NCBI RefSeq assembly: GCF_014764705.1 | Contig: NZ_JACXXG010000004.1 | Span: forward strand, 62,001 to 126,000 | Reading direction: 5' to 3' | Length of the DNA: 64,000 nucleotides | Source: Stutzerimonas kunmingensis | GTDB lineage: Bacteria; Pseudomonadota; Gammaproteobacteria; Pseudomonadales; Pseudomonadaceae | Shown here: positions 42,040 to 50,706 of the stretch, piece by piece | Layout: every line of letters starts with the position of its first letter | Numbering within the stretch: position 1 is the first letter of the stretch | Notes under the pieces: generated by a model | Databases searched by the model: none | The model's input: the letters and a program-made list of their open reading frames with translations, nothing else | Told to the model about the DNA's origin: nothing | Made by a program: the position numbers and the translations under genes

Positions 42040-43998
42040 CTAGGGTTGGCTGAGCTGATCGGCGTGCGGTGCTGGCGCCCGCCAGCTCAGCAGGCCCTGG
42101 CGGTAGTTGTGACTCGCGCCCTGGTAGTAGGCGATGTCGCGCTGCACCAGCGGGTCGCTCAGCGGCGCCTCGGATTCGCGGCTCGAGCGCAGCGCCTCGT
42201 CATGCCGGCGTACCTGCAGGCGCGGGCTGAGGATCGCCAGGTCCTGGCCGTCGAACAGGCCCAGGTGCTGGTAGTTGCCGATCAGTGCGCGTCCCGGCGC
42301 GGCATCCTCGCGCAACAGGTTGCGGCCGAAGAAGGTCGACACGTAGTCCATGTTCAGCAGGCCGAGCAGGGTCGGGGCCAGGTCGATCTGGCTGGCCAGC
42401 CCGGTGAACTCGCGCGGCTCGACCAGACCCGGCGCGTAGACGAACAGCGGAATGTGGTAGTTGGCCACCGGCAGGTCCTGCGAGCCGGCGCTGCCGGCGG
42501 TATGGTCGGCGACGAAGACGAACAGCGTGTCCTTGAACCAGGGCTTGCGCCGCGCCTTGTCGAGGAACTGGCCGATGGCGTAGTCGGTGTACTTCACCGC
42601 ACCTTCGCGGCCATCGCCCGAGGGAATGTCGATGCGGCCGTCCGGGTAGGTGTAGGGGCGGTGGTTGGAGGTGGTCATCAGCTGCAGCAGGAACGGCTTG
42701 CCGGCGGCGTGGTCGGCATCGGCCTCGCGCATGGCCAGGGCATAGAGGTCCTCGTCGGCCATGCCCCAGGCATTCTTGAAGTGGATGTCCGCTTCGTCGG
42801 CGCTGCTCTGGTCGACCACGCGGTAGCCGTTGCCGCCGAAAAAGGCGCTCATGTTGTCGAAATAGCCGCGCCCACCGTAGAGGAACACGCTGTCGTAACC
42901 CTGGGCGCCGAGTTGCTGGCCGAGGCTGGCAAAGCCGCTCTCGCGACCGATGCGCTTGACGATCGAGCGCCCCGGGGTCGGCGGCACGGACAGGGTGATC
43001 GCCTCCAGGCCACGGTCGGTGCGCGTGCCGGTGGCATAGAATTTGGTGAACGTCAGGCTGTGCTTGCGCAGCTCGTCGAGGTTGGGGGTCAGCCCGCGCG
43101 CGTCGCCGAAGCTGCCCAGGTACTTGGCGCTGAGGCTCTCGATGGTCACCAGCACGACGTTCAGATGACGTGGCTGGCCGGGGTTGTCGATCGCCCGGCG
43201 GATGTCCAGCGGGTCTTTGCCGAGGAAGCGCGCATTCGGCTCGGCGACTTCCCGGCGCAGGCGGCTGCCGATCTCGGCGTCGGGCAGAGTGGCGTAGAAC
43301 TGCGGATAGTCCAGCTCGTTGTTGCGAAAGGCGGCGAAGAACTGGAACGGGCCGTTGCTCGCCAGCTCGCGCTGGTAGGCGTTGCCGCCGCTGCCGCGCG
43401 GAAAGTCCTGGCCAACCACCAGGGCCGCGGCCAGTGCCAGGCCCGCTACGCCGGCCAGCGTCGCCAGGCTCCCGCGCCAGGGCAGGCTCGGCGCGGCAAG
43501 GGCGCGGCTGACCGGCCGCTGCAGGGCCAGGCCGAGAGCCAGGGCCAGGGCGGCGAGCAGGCCGAGCAGGGTGAAGAGCGGGTAGGACTCCATGATGTTG
43601 TGAATGACCTCGTCGGAGTAGACCAGGTAATCCACTGCGATGAAGTTGAAGCGCACGCCGAACTCGTCCCAGAACAGCCACTCGGCCACCGCGGTAAACA
43701 GCATCGCGTAGAGGCTCAGCACCAGCAGCAGGCGCAGGCCGAAGCGGTGCCAGCGGCTGGCCCAGATCTTTCGCGGGCAGAGCGCGAGATACAGCGCCAG
43801 CGGCACGGCGGCAAAGGCCAGGTAGGCCAGGTCGTAGATCGCGCCTTCGGCATAGATGCGCAGGATGTCGAGCGGGCCGGCGGTCGCCTCCTGCCAGTGC
43901 GCGACGAGCAACGCCGAGCGGGTCAGCACGAAGGTGCCGAGCCAGAGGCCCAGAAGCAGGGCGAGATAACGAAGCTGAGCATGTCGGGGAAAAGGCAT
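42040..43998 (-). CDS. LTA-synthase-like membrane phospho-head-group transferase (sulfatase fold)
   Basis: A 652-residue protein with five N-terminal TM helices and a large periplasmic sulfatase-fold domain (about 290 onward). Catalytic features: VVLVTIESLSAKYLGS (metal-binding E), the nucleophile Thr in ATGTRTDRGLEA, VFVADHTAG, and the histidine in VANYHIPLFVYAP. Family members move phosphoglycerol or phosphoethanolamine from phospholipids onto glycans or lipid A. The start may be the ATG at 43998 or the in-frame GTG at 44010. It is divergent from colR across about 100 bp. Confidence 0.9.
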   Translation of the reverse strand: MPFPRHAQLRYLALLLGLWLGTFVLTRSALLVAHWQEATAGPLDILRIYAEGAIYDLAYLAFAAVPLALYLALCPRKIWASRWHRFGLRLLLVLSLYAMLFTAVAEWLFWDEFGVRFNFIAVDYLVYSDEVIHNIMESYPLFTLLGLLAALALALGLALQRPVSRALAAPSLPWRGSLATLAGVAGLALAAALVVGQDFPRGSGGNAYQRELASNGPFQFFAAFRNNELDYPQFYATLPDAEIGSRLRREVAEPNARFLGKDPLDIRRAIDNPGQPRHLNVVLVTIESLSAKYLGSFGDARGLTPNLDELRKHSLTFTKFYATGTRTDRGLEAITLSVPPTPGRSIVKRIGRESGFASLGQQLGAQGYDSVFLYGGRGYFDNMSAFFGGNGYRVVDQSSADEADIHFKNAWGMADEDLYALAMREADADHAAGKPFLLQLMTTSNHRPYTYPDGRIDIPSGDGREGAVKYTDYAIGQFLDKARRKPWFKDTLFVFVADHTAGSAGSQDLPVANYHIPLFVYAPGLVEPREFTGLASQIDLAPTLLGLLNMDYVSTFFGRNLLREDAAPGRALIGNYQHLGLFDGQDLAILSPRLQVRRHDEALRSSRESEAPLSDPLVQRDIAYYQGASHNYRQGLLSWRAPAPHADQLSQP

Positions 43999-44070
43999 CG
44001 TATGATCCACGGCTAAGGACGAACGCGCCGAAGTCTGCGCACCCGCCTGTGAGCCCTTCGTAAAGAAGGC

Positions 44071-44086
44071 GTGAAAATTCCGTCAT
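44071..44086 (-). promoter_or_regulatory. Degenerate ColR-like box in the colR/sulfatase divergent region
   Basis: Read on the minus strand: ATGACGGAATTTTCAC, 13 of 16 positions of the ColR consensus. It points toward the LTA-synthase-like gene, with its near edge 73 bp from that gene's start. Confidence 0.3.
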
Positions 44087-44106
44087 TTGCCTGCTAGCGA
44101 ACCGAT

Positions 44107-44790
44107 ATGCGCATTCTCGTCATCGAAGACAACCGCGACATCCTGGCCAACGTGCTCGATTACCTCGAGCTCAAGGGCTACGTGGTCGACTGCGCGCAGG
44201 ATGGCCTCAGCGGTCTGCACCTGGCCGCCACCCAGGACTACGACCTGATCGTGCTGGACCTGATGCTGCCGGGCATCGACGGACTGCAGGTGTGCAAGCG
44301 CCTGCGTGACGATGCCGGGCGTGATACGCCGATCATCATGCTCACCGCCCGCGATGCCCTGCCTGACCGCATCAAGGGGCTGCAGGCCGGTGCCGACGAC
44401 TATCTGATCAAGCCCTTCGCGCTGTCCGAGCTGGTTGCCCGTATCGAGGCGATCCTGCGTCGCTGCCAGGGATCGCGTCGCCGGCAGCTGCAGGTGGCCG
44501 ATCTCTGCTACGACCTGGACACCCTAGAGGCCAGTCGTGGTGGCCAGCCGATTCGCCTCAACCCTATCGGCCACAAGCTGCTGGCGATCCTCATGCAGCG
44601 CAGCCCGGCGGTGGTGCGCCGCGAAGCGCTGGAAGATGCCGTCTGGGGTGATCACGTGCCGGACAGCGATGCGTTGCGCAGCCATATCCACCAGTTGCGC
44701 CAGGTGCTCGACAAGCCGTTCGCCAAGCCGTTGCTGCATACCGTGCACGGCCTTGGCTTCCGCCTGGCGGAGGACTGCGATGCTCGCTAA
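44107..44790 (+). CDS. colR: ColR-type OmpR-family response regulator
   Basis: A 227-residue response regulator: receiver (phospho-acceptor D51, VLDLMLPGIDG) and a winged helix (about 130-225). Assignment to ColR rests on sequence style (MRILVIEDNRDILANVLDYLELKGY), the overlapping ColS gene, and the downstream methyltransferase-inaA pair, the same order as in P. putida and P. aeruginosa. ColR protects membrane integrity under metal (zinc, iron) and phenol stress. It overlaps colS by 11 bp. Confidence 0.93.
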   Translation: MRILVIEDNRDILANVLDYLELKGYVVDCAQDGLSGLHLAATQDYDLIVLDLMLPGIDGLQVCKRLRDDAGRDTPIIMLTARDALPDRIKGLQAGADDYLIKPFALSELVARIEAILRRCQGSRRRQLQVADLCYDLDTLEASRGGQPIRLNPIGHKLLAILMQRSPAVVRREALEDAVWGDHVPDSDALRSHIHQLRQVLDKPFAKPLLHTVHGLGFRLAEDCDAR

Positions 44791-46057
44791 GCAGCCGCTG
44801 GCGCGGCGGATCGTCATCGCCTTCACGCTGATGACGCTGGTGGTGAGCGGTGCGTTCGCCCTCGGCATCGTCGGCGTCGTGCACTTCATCGAGGAGCAGC
44901 TGGTCACCGAGGAGCTGAGTCGCCACCTGGACATCGTGCTCAACGAGGACCTGCCAAAGGGACGGACACCGCAGCTGGACACCAGCACCCACTTCTTCGC
45001 CTCGCATCTGCCCGAGCACCCGATGCCAAAGGCGTTTGCCGGGCTCGGTGAGGGGTTCACCGAGCTGGTTCGCGGTGACGATGCCTACTACGTCTATGTG
45101 CGCAATGTCGGCGCTGACCGCTACGTGCTGGTGCGGGAGCAGCACGAGTTCGAGGCCCGTGAAGATGCGCTGTTCAACGTCGTGCTGGCCGGCTTTCTGC
45201 TCAGCGTGCTCGGCGCCTGGGCGCTGGGGCGGCTGATGGCCAACCGGGTGTTGGCGCCGGTCAGTCGCCTGGCCAACCAGGTGCGCCACCGCGACCAACT
45301 GCATCCGCTGGCGCCGCCGCTGGCCCTGCAGTATCCCGATGACGAGGTCGGCCATCTGGCCGCGGCGTTCGACAGCACCCTCGGCCAGCTGCGCCAGACC
45401 CTGGAGCGCGAGCGGCTATTCACCGCCGATGTCAGCCATGAACTGCGCACCCCGTTGATGGTGGTGCTCGGCGCCTGCGAGCTGCTCGAGCAGCAGGCCG
45501 AGCTGTCGCCAGCTGCGCAGCGACCGCTGGCGCGCATCCAGCGCGCCGCGCGGGAAATGCACGAGCTGGTGGAAACCTTCCTGATGCTGGCGCGGGCGCG
45601 TCCGCAACAGACGTCCTTGGCCGGCGACGCCAGCTTGCGGAGCGTGGCGACCGAGCAGAGCGAGCGCTGGGCACCGTTGCTGGCGGAGAAGGGCCTGGCC
45701 TTCGAGCTGCTGGAGGAGGGCGAGGACCGCGGCGTCTACAACCACACCCTGCTCGGCACGGTGATGTCTAACCTGCTGCGCAACGCACTGCATTACACCG
45801 ACCGCGGCACGGTGCGGCTGGTCCTCGACGAAGGTGGCTTTCGCGTCGAGGACAGCGGCGTGGGCATTCCCCTGGCGGAGCAGGAGCGCATGTTCCAGCC
45901 GTTCGTGCGGGGTGCCGAGGGGCGCGGCGAAGGGCTGGGGCTGGGGTTGTCGCTGGTCAAGCGGATCTGCGCGCACCAGGGCTGGCAGGTAGGTGTGGTG
46001 CCGCGGCAACCGCAGGGCAGCTGTTTTCAGGTGCGCTTTCATGACGGCGCGGTTTGA
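44780..46057 (+). CDS. colS: ColS-type sensor histidine kinase
   Basis: A 425-residue kinase: TM about 12-32, periplasmic loop about 33-132, TM about 133-152, HAMP, DHp with SHELRTPL, and ATPase domain (NLLRNALHY, VEDSGVGIP, GEGLGLGLSLV). The periplasmic loop ends with two adjacent ExxE motifs (E120-E123 and E125-E128), the type of site by which ColS binds Zn/Fe ions. A perfect ColR box overlaps its stop codon and would drive the next operon. Confidence 0.92.
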   Translation: MLAKQPLARRIVIAFTLMTLVVSGAFALGIVGVVHFIEEQLVTEELSRHLDIVLNEDLPKGRTPQLDTSTHFFASHLPEHPMPKAFAGLGEGFTELVRGDDAYYVYVRNVGADRYVLVREQHEFEAREDALFNVVLAGFLLSVLGAWALGRLMANRVLAPVSRLANQVRHRDQLHPLAPPLALQYPDDEVGHLAAAFDSTLGQLRQTLERERLFTADVSHELRTPLMVVLGACELLEQQAELSPAAQRPLARIQRAAREMHELVETFLMLARARPQQTSLAGDASLRSVATEQSERWAPLLAEKGLAFELLEEGEDRGVYNHTLLGTVMSNLLRNALHYTDRGTVRLVLDEGGFRVEDSGVGIPLAEQERMFQPFVRGAEGRGEGLGLGLSLVKRICAHQGWQVGVVPRQPQGSCFQVRFHDGAV

Positions 46058-46069
46058 CGTTTTTTTCAC
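46054..46069 (+). promoter_or_regulatory. Perfect ColR binding site before the methyltransferase-inaA operon
   Basis: TTGACGTTTTTTTCAC matches YYNASNNYTTTTTCAC at all 16 positions. It overlaps the colS stop and lies 70-85 bp before the methyltransferase start, reading in the same direction. In P. putida ColR controls the equivalent orf222-inaA genes. Confidence 0.8.
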
Positions 46070-46138
46070 ATTCCGTTGACGTGCCCTTGATGTCTGCCTG
46101 GTTAGTTTGGCGTTCCGTTTCCAACCGGAATGCCCGCC

Positions 46139-46816
46139 ATGACCACATCGAGCCCTATCGAACTGGAGTTCTCGCGCAAGTACGACCGCCAGCACGCCTA
46201 CGAATACCTGCACAAGCATCAGGATGGCCCGGCCCGGCGGCTGTCGCACTGGCGTGACGAGCAGATGGCGCGCCGCGCACTGAAGATCGCCGGCGATCCT
46301 GATCTGGTGCTGGACCTGCCGTGCGGCGCCGGGCGCTTCTGGCCGCTGCTGGCCGAGCACCCAAGCCGGATGATCTTTGCCGCCGACAACTCCGCCGACA
46401 TGCTGGCGATCGCCGAATCGGCGCATTCGCTGGAAGTGCTCAAGCGGGTCGAGACCTTTCAGACCTCCGCCTTCGCCATCGACATGGGTGACAACGCGGT
46501 AGACAACATCTTCTGCATGCGCCTACTGCACCACATCGCCGACCCGGAGCACCGGCTGGCGATGCTGCGTGAGTTCCACCGCGTCACCCGTGACACGCTG
46601 ATCGTCTCGCTGTGGGTCGATGGCAACTACAAGGCCTGGAAGCGCAAGCGCCTGGAGCGTCGCCGGCCGGCAAAGGACAACCAGAACCGCTTCGTCGTCG
46701 CGCGCTCGGTGATCGAGACGGAATTCGCCGAGGCCGGCTTCGACATCCTCGACCGCAATGACTTCCTCCCGGGCTACGCCATGTGGCGGGTCTACGTGCT
46801 GCGCAAGCGGGGTTGA
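46139..46816 (+). CDS. Class I SAM-dependent methyltransferase (orf222-like)
   Basis: A 225-residue methyltransferase with the SAM-binding motif I LDLPCGAGRFWPLL and the post-motif ADNSADML. The target is unknown; in pseudomonads the colRS-linked homologue is thought to act on the LPS/envelope. An alternative ATG at 46130 adds three residues. It is followed after 2 bp by the LPS kinase-like gene and is the first gene behind the perfect ColR box. Confidence 0.88.
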   Translation: MTTSSPIELEFSRKYDRQHAYEYLHKHQDGPARRLSHWRDEQMARRALKIAGDPDLVLDLPCGAGRFWPLLAEHPSRMIFAADNSADMLAIAESAHSLEVLKRVETFQTSAFAIDMGDNAVDNIFCMRLLHHIADPEHRLAMLREFHRVTRDTLIVSLWVDGNYKAWKRKRLERRRPAKDNQNRFVVARSVIETEFAEAGFDILDRNDFLPGYAMWRVYVLRKRG

Positions 46817-46818
46817 AC

Positions 46819-47538
46819 ATGAGCCGACCACTCGTACTGCCGGCCCGCGAAGCGCGTACCAGCACCTTCCAGCGCTGGTGGAACACCCAGGGCGAATGGG
46901 TCGAGGAACCTAACCAGCGCCGCGCCGGCGAAAGCGGTGTGCAACGGATACGGCTGCGCGATCCGCAGCAGCCGCTGCTGTACTGCAAACGGCAGATTGG
47001 CCACCTGTATCGCTCGCTGCTGCATCCGTTCGGCCGGCCCACGGTGCTGCGCGAATTGCAGGCGCTGCAAGCATTCGCCCGGCTCGGCGTGCAGGTGCCG
47101 GAACTGGTCTACTGCGGCACGCGACAACAGGCCGGGCAGTGGCAGGCGCTGCTGGTGACGGCGGAGCTGGAAGGCTTCGTCAGCCTGGAGGACTGGTATC
47201 AACAGGACTTGGGGGGGCGCTTCGGTCCGACGGTACAGGAGCGCATGCTGACAGCGGTCGGAATTAGCCTCGGTCGCATCCACCAGGCACGCTGGCAGCA
47301 TGGCTGCTGCTACCCCAAGCACATCTTCATCAGGGTTCAGGGTGAAGGTGACGCGGCCAGCGTCGAAGTCGCGCTGCTCGATCTGGAAAAGAGTCGTCGC
47401 CGTTTGCGGCGTAGCGCCGCGGCACGGCATGACCTGCGCCAGCTCAAGCGTCATCGCCAGGCCATGCCGGAACAGGACTGGCAACGATTACTGGCCGCCC
47501 ACCGCACCTTCAGCGAGTTGCGCTGCGATGTCATCTGA
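46819..47538 (+). CDS. inaA: InaA-like lipopolysaccharide kinase
   Basis: A 239-residue kinase-fold protein of the LPS core heptose kinase group. It has the lysine segment LLYCKRQIG, a catalytic-loop equivalent CCYPKHIFI, and a DFG-equivalent LLDLEKSRRR. Such proteins phosphorylate inner-core sugars, adding negative charge that binds divalent metals. The pairing with colRS and the methyltransferase is conserved in Pseudomonas. It overlaps the dgkA gene by 11 bp. Confidence 0.9.
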   Translation: MSRPLVLPAREARTSTFQRWWNTQGEWVEEPNQRRAGESGVQRIRLRDPQQPLLYCKRQIGHLYRSLLHPFGRPTVLRELQALQAFARLGVQVPELVYCGTRQQAGQWQALLVTAELEGFVSLEDWYQQDLGGRFGPTVQERMLTAVGISLGRIHQARWQHGCCYPKHIFIRVQGEGDAASVEVALLDLEKSRRRLRRSAAARHDLRQLKRHRQAMPEQDWQRLLAAHRTFSELRCDVI

Positions 47539-47956
47539 GCCGACCTGCGCGGCTACCGATGCCGTGGCCAGCGTCGACGTGCCGGCCGACGGTGCGGCGC
47601 TGAAGGGGCGCAGCGGACTGGCGCGCATCTGGTACGCGTCCGGCTATTCGGCTGCAGGTCTCAAGGCCGCTTATAGAGGCGAAGCGGCGTTTCGCCAGCT
47701 GGTGCTGCTGAATCTGCTGCTGATTCCCTTGGCGTTTCTGTTCGACGTCAGCCGCGTCGAGCGCGCCGTGCTGATTGCCGTGGTGTTTCTCGGCCTGATC
47801 GTCGAACTGCTCAACTCGGCCATCGAGGCGACGGTCGACCGCATCTCTTTCGAACTGCATCCGCTCGCCAAACAGGCCAAGGACATGGGAAGCGCCGCGC
47901 AATTGCTGGCGCTGTGCCTGATCGGTCTGGTCTGGGCGGTGATCCTCATCCCCTGA
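47528..47956 (+). CDS. dgkA: Diacylglycerol kinase
   Basis: A 142-residue integral membrane kinase that re-phosphorylates diacylglycerol to phosphatidate. The signature is ELLNSAIEATVDRIS...AKDMGSAAQ, with three TM helices in the last 85 residues. It has an N-terminal extension of about 25 residues relative to E. coli DgkA. The position right before an LTA-synthase-like transferase makes sense: that reaction leaves diacylglycerol in the membrane, which DgkA recycles. Confidence 0.94.
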   Translation: MSSEPTCAATDAVASVDVPADGAALKGRSGLARIWYASGYSAAGLKAAYRGEAAFRQLVLLNLLLIPLAFLFDVSRVERAVLIAVVFLGLIVELLNSAIEATVDRISFELHPLAKQAKDMGSAAQLLALCLIGLVWAVILIP

Positions 47957-47967
47957 AGGACGTACCC

Positions 47968-50118
47968 ATGCTTTCCTCTTTGCGACGCCCTGCTCGAGAG
48001 CGCCCGGCGTCCGGCTTCAATTGCCTGGCCGCGCACCTGCGCTTCACGTTCGCCAGTGCGCTGGCCCTGCTGGCGCTTTTTGCGCTGCTGCGGCTGGGCT
48101 TGCTGCTGTTCAACCGCGAACTGATCGGCAGCACGCCGCTTGCCAGCTTCGTCGAGGCGTTCGGCAACGGCCTGCGCTTCGACCTGCGGGTAACGGTGTA
48201 CATCCTGCTGCCACTGCTGCTCGGCGTGCTGAGCATGCGCATGATGGCCGCCCGGGGCCTGCTGCGGCTGTGGTTGAGTGTGTGTGCCAGCCTGACGATC
48301 CTGCTCGGGCTGATCGAGCTGAACTTCTATCGCGAGTTCCATCAGCGCCTGAACAGTCTGGTGTTCCAGTACCTGCAGGAAGACCCGGCGACGGTGCTGA
48401 GCATGCTCTGGCACGGCTTCCCGGTACTGCAACTGCTGGCGAGCTGGGGTGTGGCGAGCGCGGCGATGTACGCCCTGTTCGGCTGGCTGGAGCGGCTGAC
48501 CCGTGGCGCGCCGGCTGTGCGCGAGACCGGCGCGCGCCGCCGCGGCTCGGCCTGGTATACCCGCGCGGCGGTATTCGGCGTGCTGATACTGGTCTGCGTG
48601 GTGGCTGCCCGCGGCACGCTGCGCCAGGGACCGCCGCTGCGTTGGGGCGATGCCTTTACCACCGAGTCGATGTTCGCCAATCACCTCGGCCTGAACGCGA
48701 CACTGTCGCTGTATGACGCGGCGAAGAACCGCTTTTCCAGCCACCGCGACAATAGCTGGAAGGCGACACTGCCGGTGGCGGATGCGCAGGCTATCACCCG
48801 CGAGCTGCTGCTGACCGCCAACGACCGGTTGGTGGACGCCGAGCTGGCGCCGGTGCGCCGTGACTTCCAGCCGCCGGCGGACGGCCAGCTGGCGGTGCGC
48901 AACGTGGTGGTGATCCTCATGGAGAGCTTCGCCGGCCGCTATGTCGGCGCGCTCGGCAGTGCCGACGGCATCACGCCGAACTTCGACCGCCTGGCCGGCG
49001 AGGGGCTGTTGTTCGAGCGCTTCTTCGCCAACGGCACCCACACCCACCAGGGCATGTTCGCCAGCATGGCCTGCTTTCCCAACCTGCCGGGCTTCGAGTA
49101 CCTGATGCAGACGCCCGAAGGCGGCCATCGCTTCTCCGGCCTGCCGCAGCTGCTCGGTGCGCGGGCGTTCGACGACGTTTACGTCTACAACGGCGATTTC
49201 GCCTGGGACAACCAGGCGGGGTTCTTCGGCAACCAGGGCATGAAGCGCTTCGTCGGCCGCAACGACTACGTGAATCCGGTGGTTTCCGACCCGACCTGGG
49301 GCGTTTCCGACCAGGACATGTTCACCCGCGCCGCCGAGGAGCTGGGCAAGCTGGATAATGGCGCGCCGTTCTATGCGCTGCTGCAGACGCTGTCCAACCA
49401 CACGCCGTATGCGCTGCCCGAGCAGTTGCCGGTCGCTGCTGTCGAGGGGCATGGCGCGCTGGATCAGCATCTGACGGCGATGCGTTATTCGGACTGGGCG
49501 CTGGGGCAGTTCTTCGACAAGGTGCGTAACCAGCCTTGGTTCAAGCAGACCTTGTTCGTGGTGGTCGGCGACCACGGTTTCGGCGCGCCGGAGGAAGTCA
49601 CCGAGATGGACCTGCTGCGCTTCCACGTGCCGCTGCTGCTGATCGCCCCGGGCGTCACCGAGCGTTTCGGCAGCCGTCGCGAGGTGGTCGGTACGCAGGT
49701 GGACGTGGTGCCGACCATCATGGGCCGCCTCGGTGGCGAGGTGCGTCATCAATGCTGGGGCCGCGATTTGCTCAGCCTGCCGGCGGACGATCCGGGTTTC
49801 GGCATCGTCAAGCCGTCGGGCAGCGACCAGACCGTGGCGCTGATCCGCGGTGATCGGGTGCTGGTACAGCCCAAGGAGCAGCCGGCGCGGCTGTATCGCT
49901 ATCGCCTGGGCGGTGAACCGGCTGGCGAGCGGATCGCCGCTGCCGAGGATCAGCCGCAGCTGCTGCGCCAGCTGCACGCCTACCTGCAGACCGCCACCGC
50001 CAGCCTGCTGGCCAACACCAGCGGAGATCGCAGCGGCGAGGGCGAGTCGGAAGCGGTGGCCGCCGAGGTGCCGCTCGCGGTGAAAGCGGCCCCGCCGGCA
50101 CGGCCGGACAAGGGTTGA
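47968..50118 (+). CDS. Second LTA-synthase-like membrane transferase (sulfatase fold)
   Basis: A 716-residue protein with about five TM helices (residues 20-235) and a periplasmic sulfatase-fold domain. Catalytic features: VVVILMESFAGRYVG (metal-binding E), the nucleophile Thr in ANGTHTHQGMFAS, VVVGDHGFG, and FHVPLLLIAPG. The C-terminus ends in a low-complexity tail (about 685-716). It is likely a phosphoglycerol or phosphoethanolamine transferase acting on LPS or periplasmic glucans. AAGGA precedes the ATG; it is 11 bp after dgkA. It is paralogous in type to the gene at 42040-43998. Confidence 0.9.
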   Translation: MLSSLRRPARERPASGFNCLAAHLRFTFASALALLALFALLRLGLLLFNRELIGSTPLASFVEAFGNGLRFDLRVTVYILLPLLLGVLSMRMMAARGLLRLWLSVCASLTILLGLIELNFYREFHQRLNSLVFQYLQEDPATVLSMLWHGFPVLQLLASWGVASAAMYALFGWLERLTRGAPAVRETGARRRGSAWYTRAAVFGVLILVCVVAARGTLRQGPPLRWGDAFTTESMFANHLGLNATLSLYDAAKNRFSSHRDNSWKATLPVADAQAITRELLLTANDRLVDAELAPVRRDFQPPADGQLAVRNVVVILMESFAGRYVGALGSADGITPNFDRLAGEGLLFERFFANGTHTHQGMFASMACFPNLPGFEYLMQTPEGGHRFSGLPQLLGARAFDDVYVYNGDFAWDNQAGFFGNQGMKRFVGRNDYVNPVVSDPTWGVSDQDMFTRAAEELGKLDNGAPFYALLQTLSNHTPYALPEQLPVAAVEGHGALDQHLTAMRYSDWALGQFFDKVRNQPWFKQTLFVVVGDHGFGAPEEVTEMDLLRFHVPLLLIAPGVTERFGSRREVVGTQVDVVPTIMGRLGGEVRHQCWGRDLLSLPADDPGFGIVKPSGSDQTVALIRGDRVLVQPKEQPARLYRYRLGGEPAGERIAAAEDQPQLLRQLHAYLQTATASLLANTSGDRSGEGESEAVAAEVPLAVKAAPPARPDKG

Positions 50119-50131
50119 GCGCGGCGGTCGA

Positions 50132-50614
50132 TCAGTGTTCCAGCGGCTTGAAGCTGTCGTCGGCGAAGTAAGTGGCGTAGTCGCCCAGCGCGCCGACCAC
50201 CGTCACCGCGCCGTCGCGCTGACCGGCCGGGGCGCCGCTCATGGCGTCGGCACCGGCGAGCAGCTGGGCGATGATCAGGTGCAGCTGCGCGTCGGCCTCG
50301 GCGCTCAGCTTGCAGTTCTCCACCATGTAGGCGACCTGGCCGCGCACCGTCTCGGCCAGTTCGCCGTAGCGGGCGGCGGGCAGACGGTCTTCGTGGATCG
50401 CCGGCAGCGCCTGGCGCATATCGTTGTTGATGGTGCCCATTGCCTGGCGCAGCGGCGCGTCGGTGGCCCAGCGCTTGCCGGCATCGAGTTGCAGCGCCGG
50501 CGCGCCTTCGCCGTGGCCGTGGTCATGGCTGGTGGCGGCGAGGCTGGTGCCGGCGTGGCCGAGGGTGCCGGCGAGGATGATGGCGAGGGCGAGAGCGTGG
50601 GGTTTGCGGATCAT
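50132..50614 (-). CDS. Small periplasmic His-rich protein (DnrO-like)
   Basis: A 160-residue protein with a signal peptide (about 1-27, ending SLAA) followed by a His-rich start (TSHDHGHGEG) and a helical domain (LQLDAGKRWATDAPLRQAM, YMVENCKLSAEADAQLHLI). Similar proteins are sometimes labelled DnrO; their role is unknown. The His-rich N-terminus suggests metal binding. I chose the ATG at 50614 (GGAG upstream). It is the gene after the ECF sigma/anti-sigma/periplasmic sensor set and may share their transcript. Confidence 0.75.
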   Translation of the reverse strand: MIRKPHALALAIILAGTLGHAGTSLAATSHDHGHGEGAPALQLDAGKRWATDAPLRQAMGTINNDMRQALPAIHEDRLPAARYGELAETVRGQVAYMVENCKLSAEADAQLHLIIAQLLAGADAMSGAPAGQRDGAVTVVGALGDYATYFADDSFKPLEH

Positions 50615-50706
50615 CGATAGAACTCCATTGAGCGAGCCGGCGAAGTGCGGCTCCTGATGTTCTAACGCAGGCGCGACGGTTTTGTTCCATCGCGCCGTGC
50701 AATCCG

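Noticed and set aside
47671..49977. 768-codon minus-strand open frame opposite dgkA and the second LTA-synthase-like gene
   Set aside because: Low-complexity Gln/His/Arg-rich product typical of antisense frames at high GC; both plus-strand genes are clear family members.
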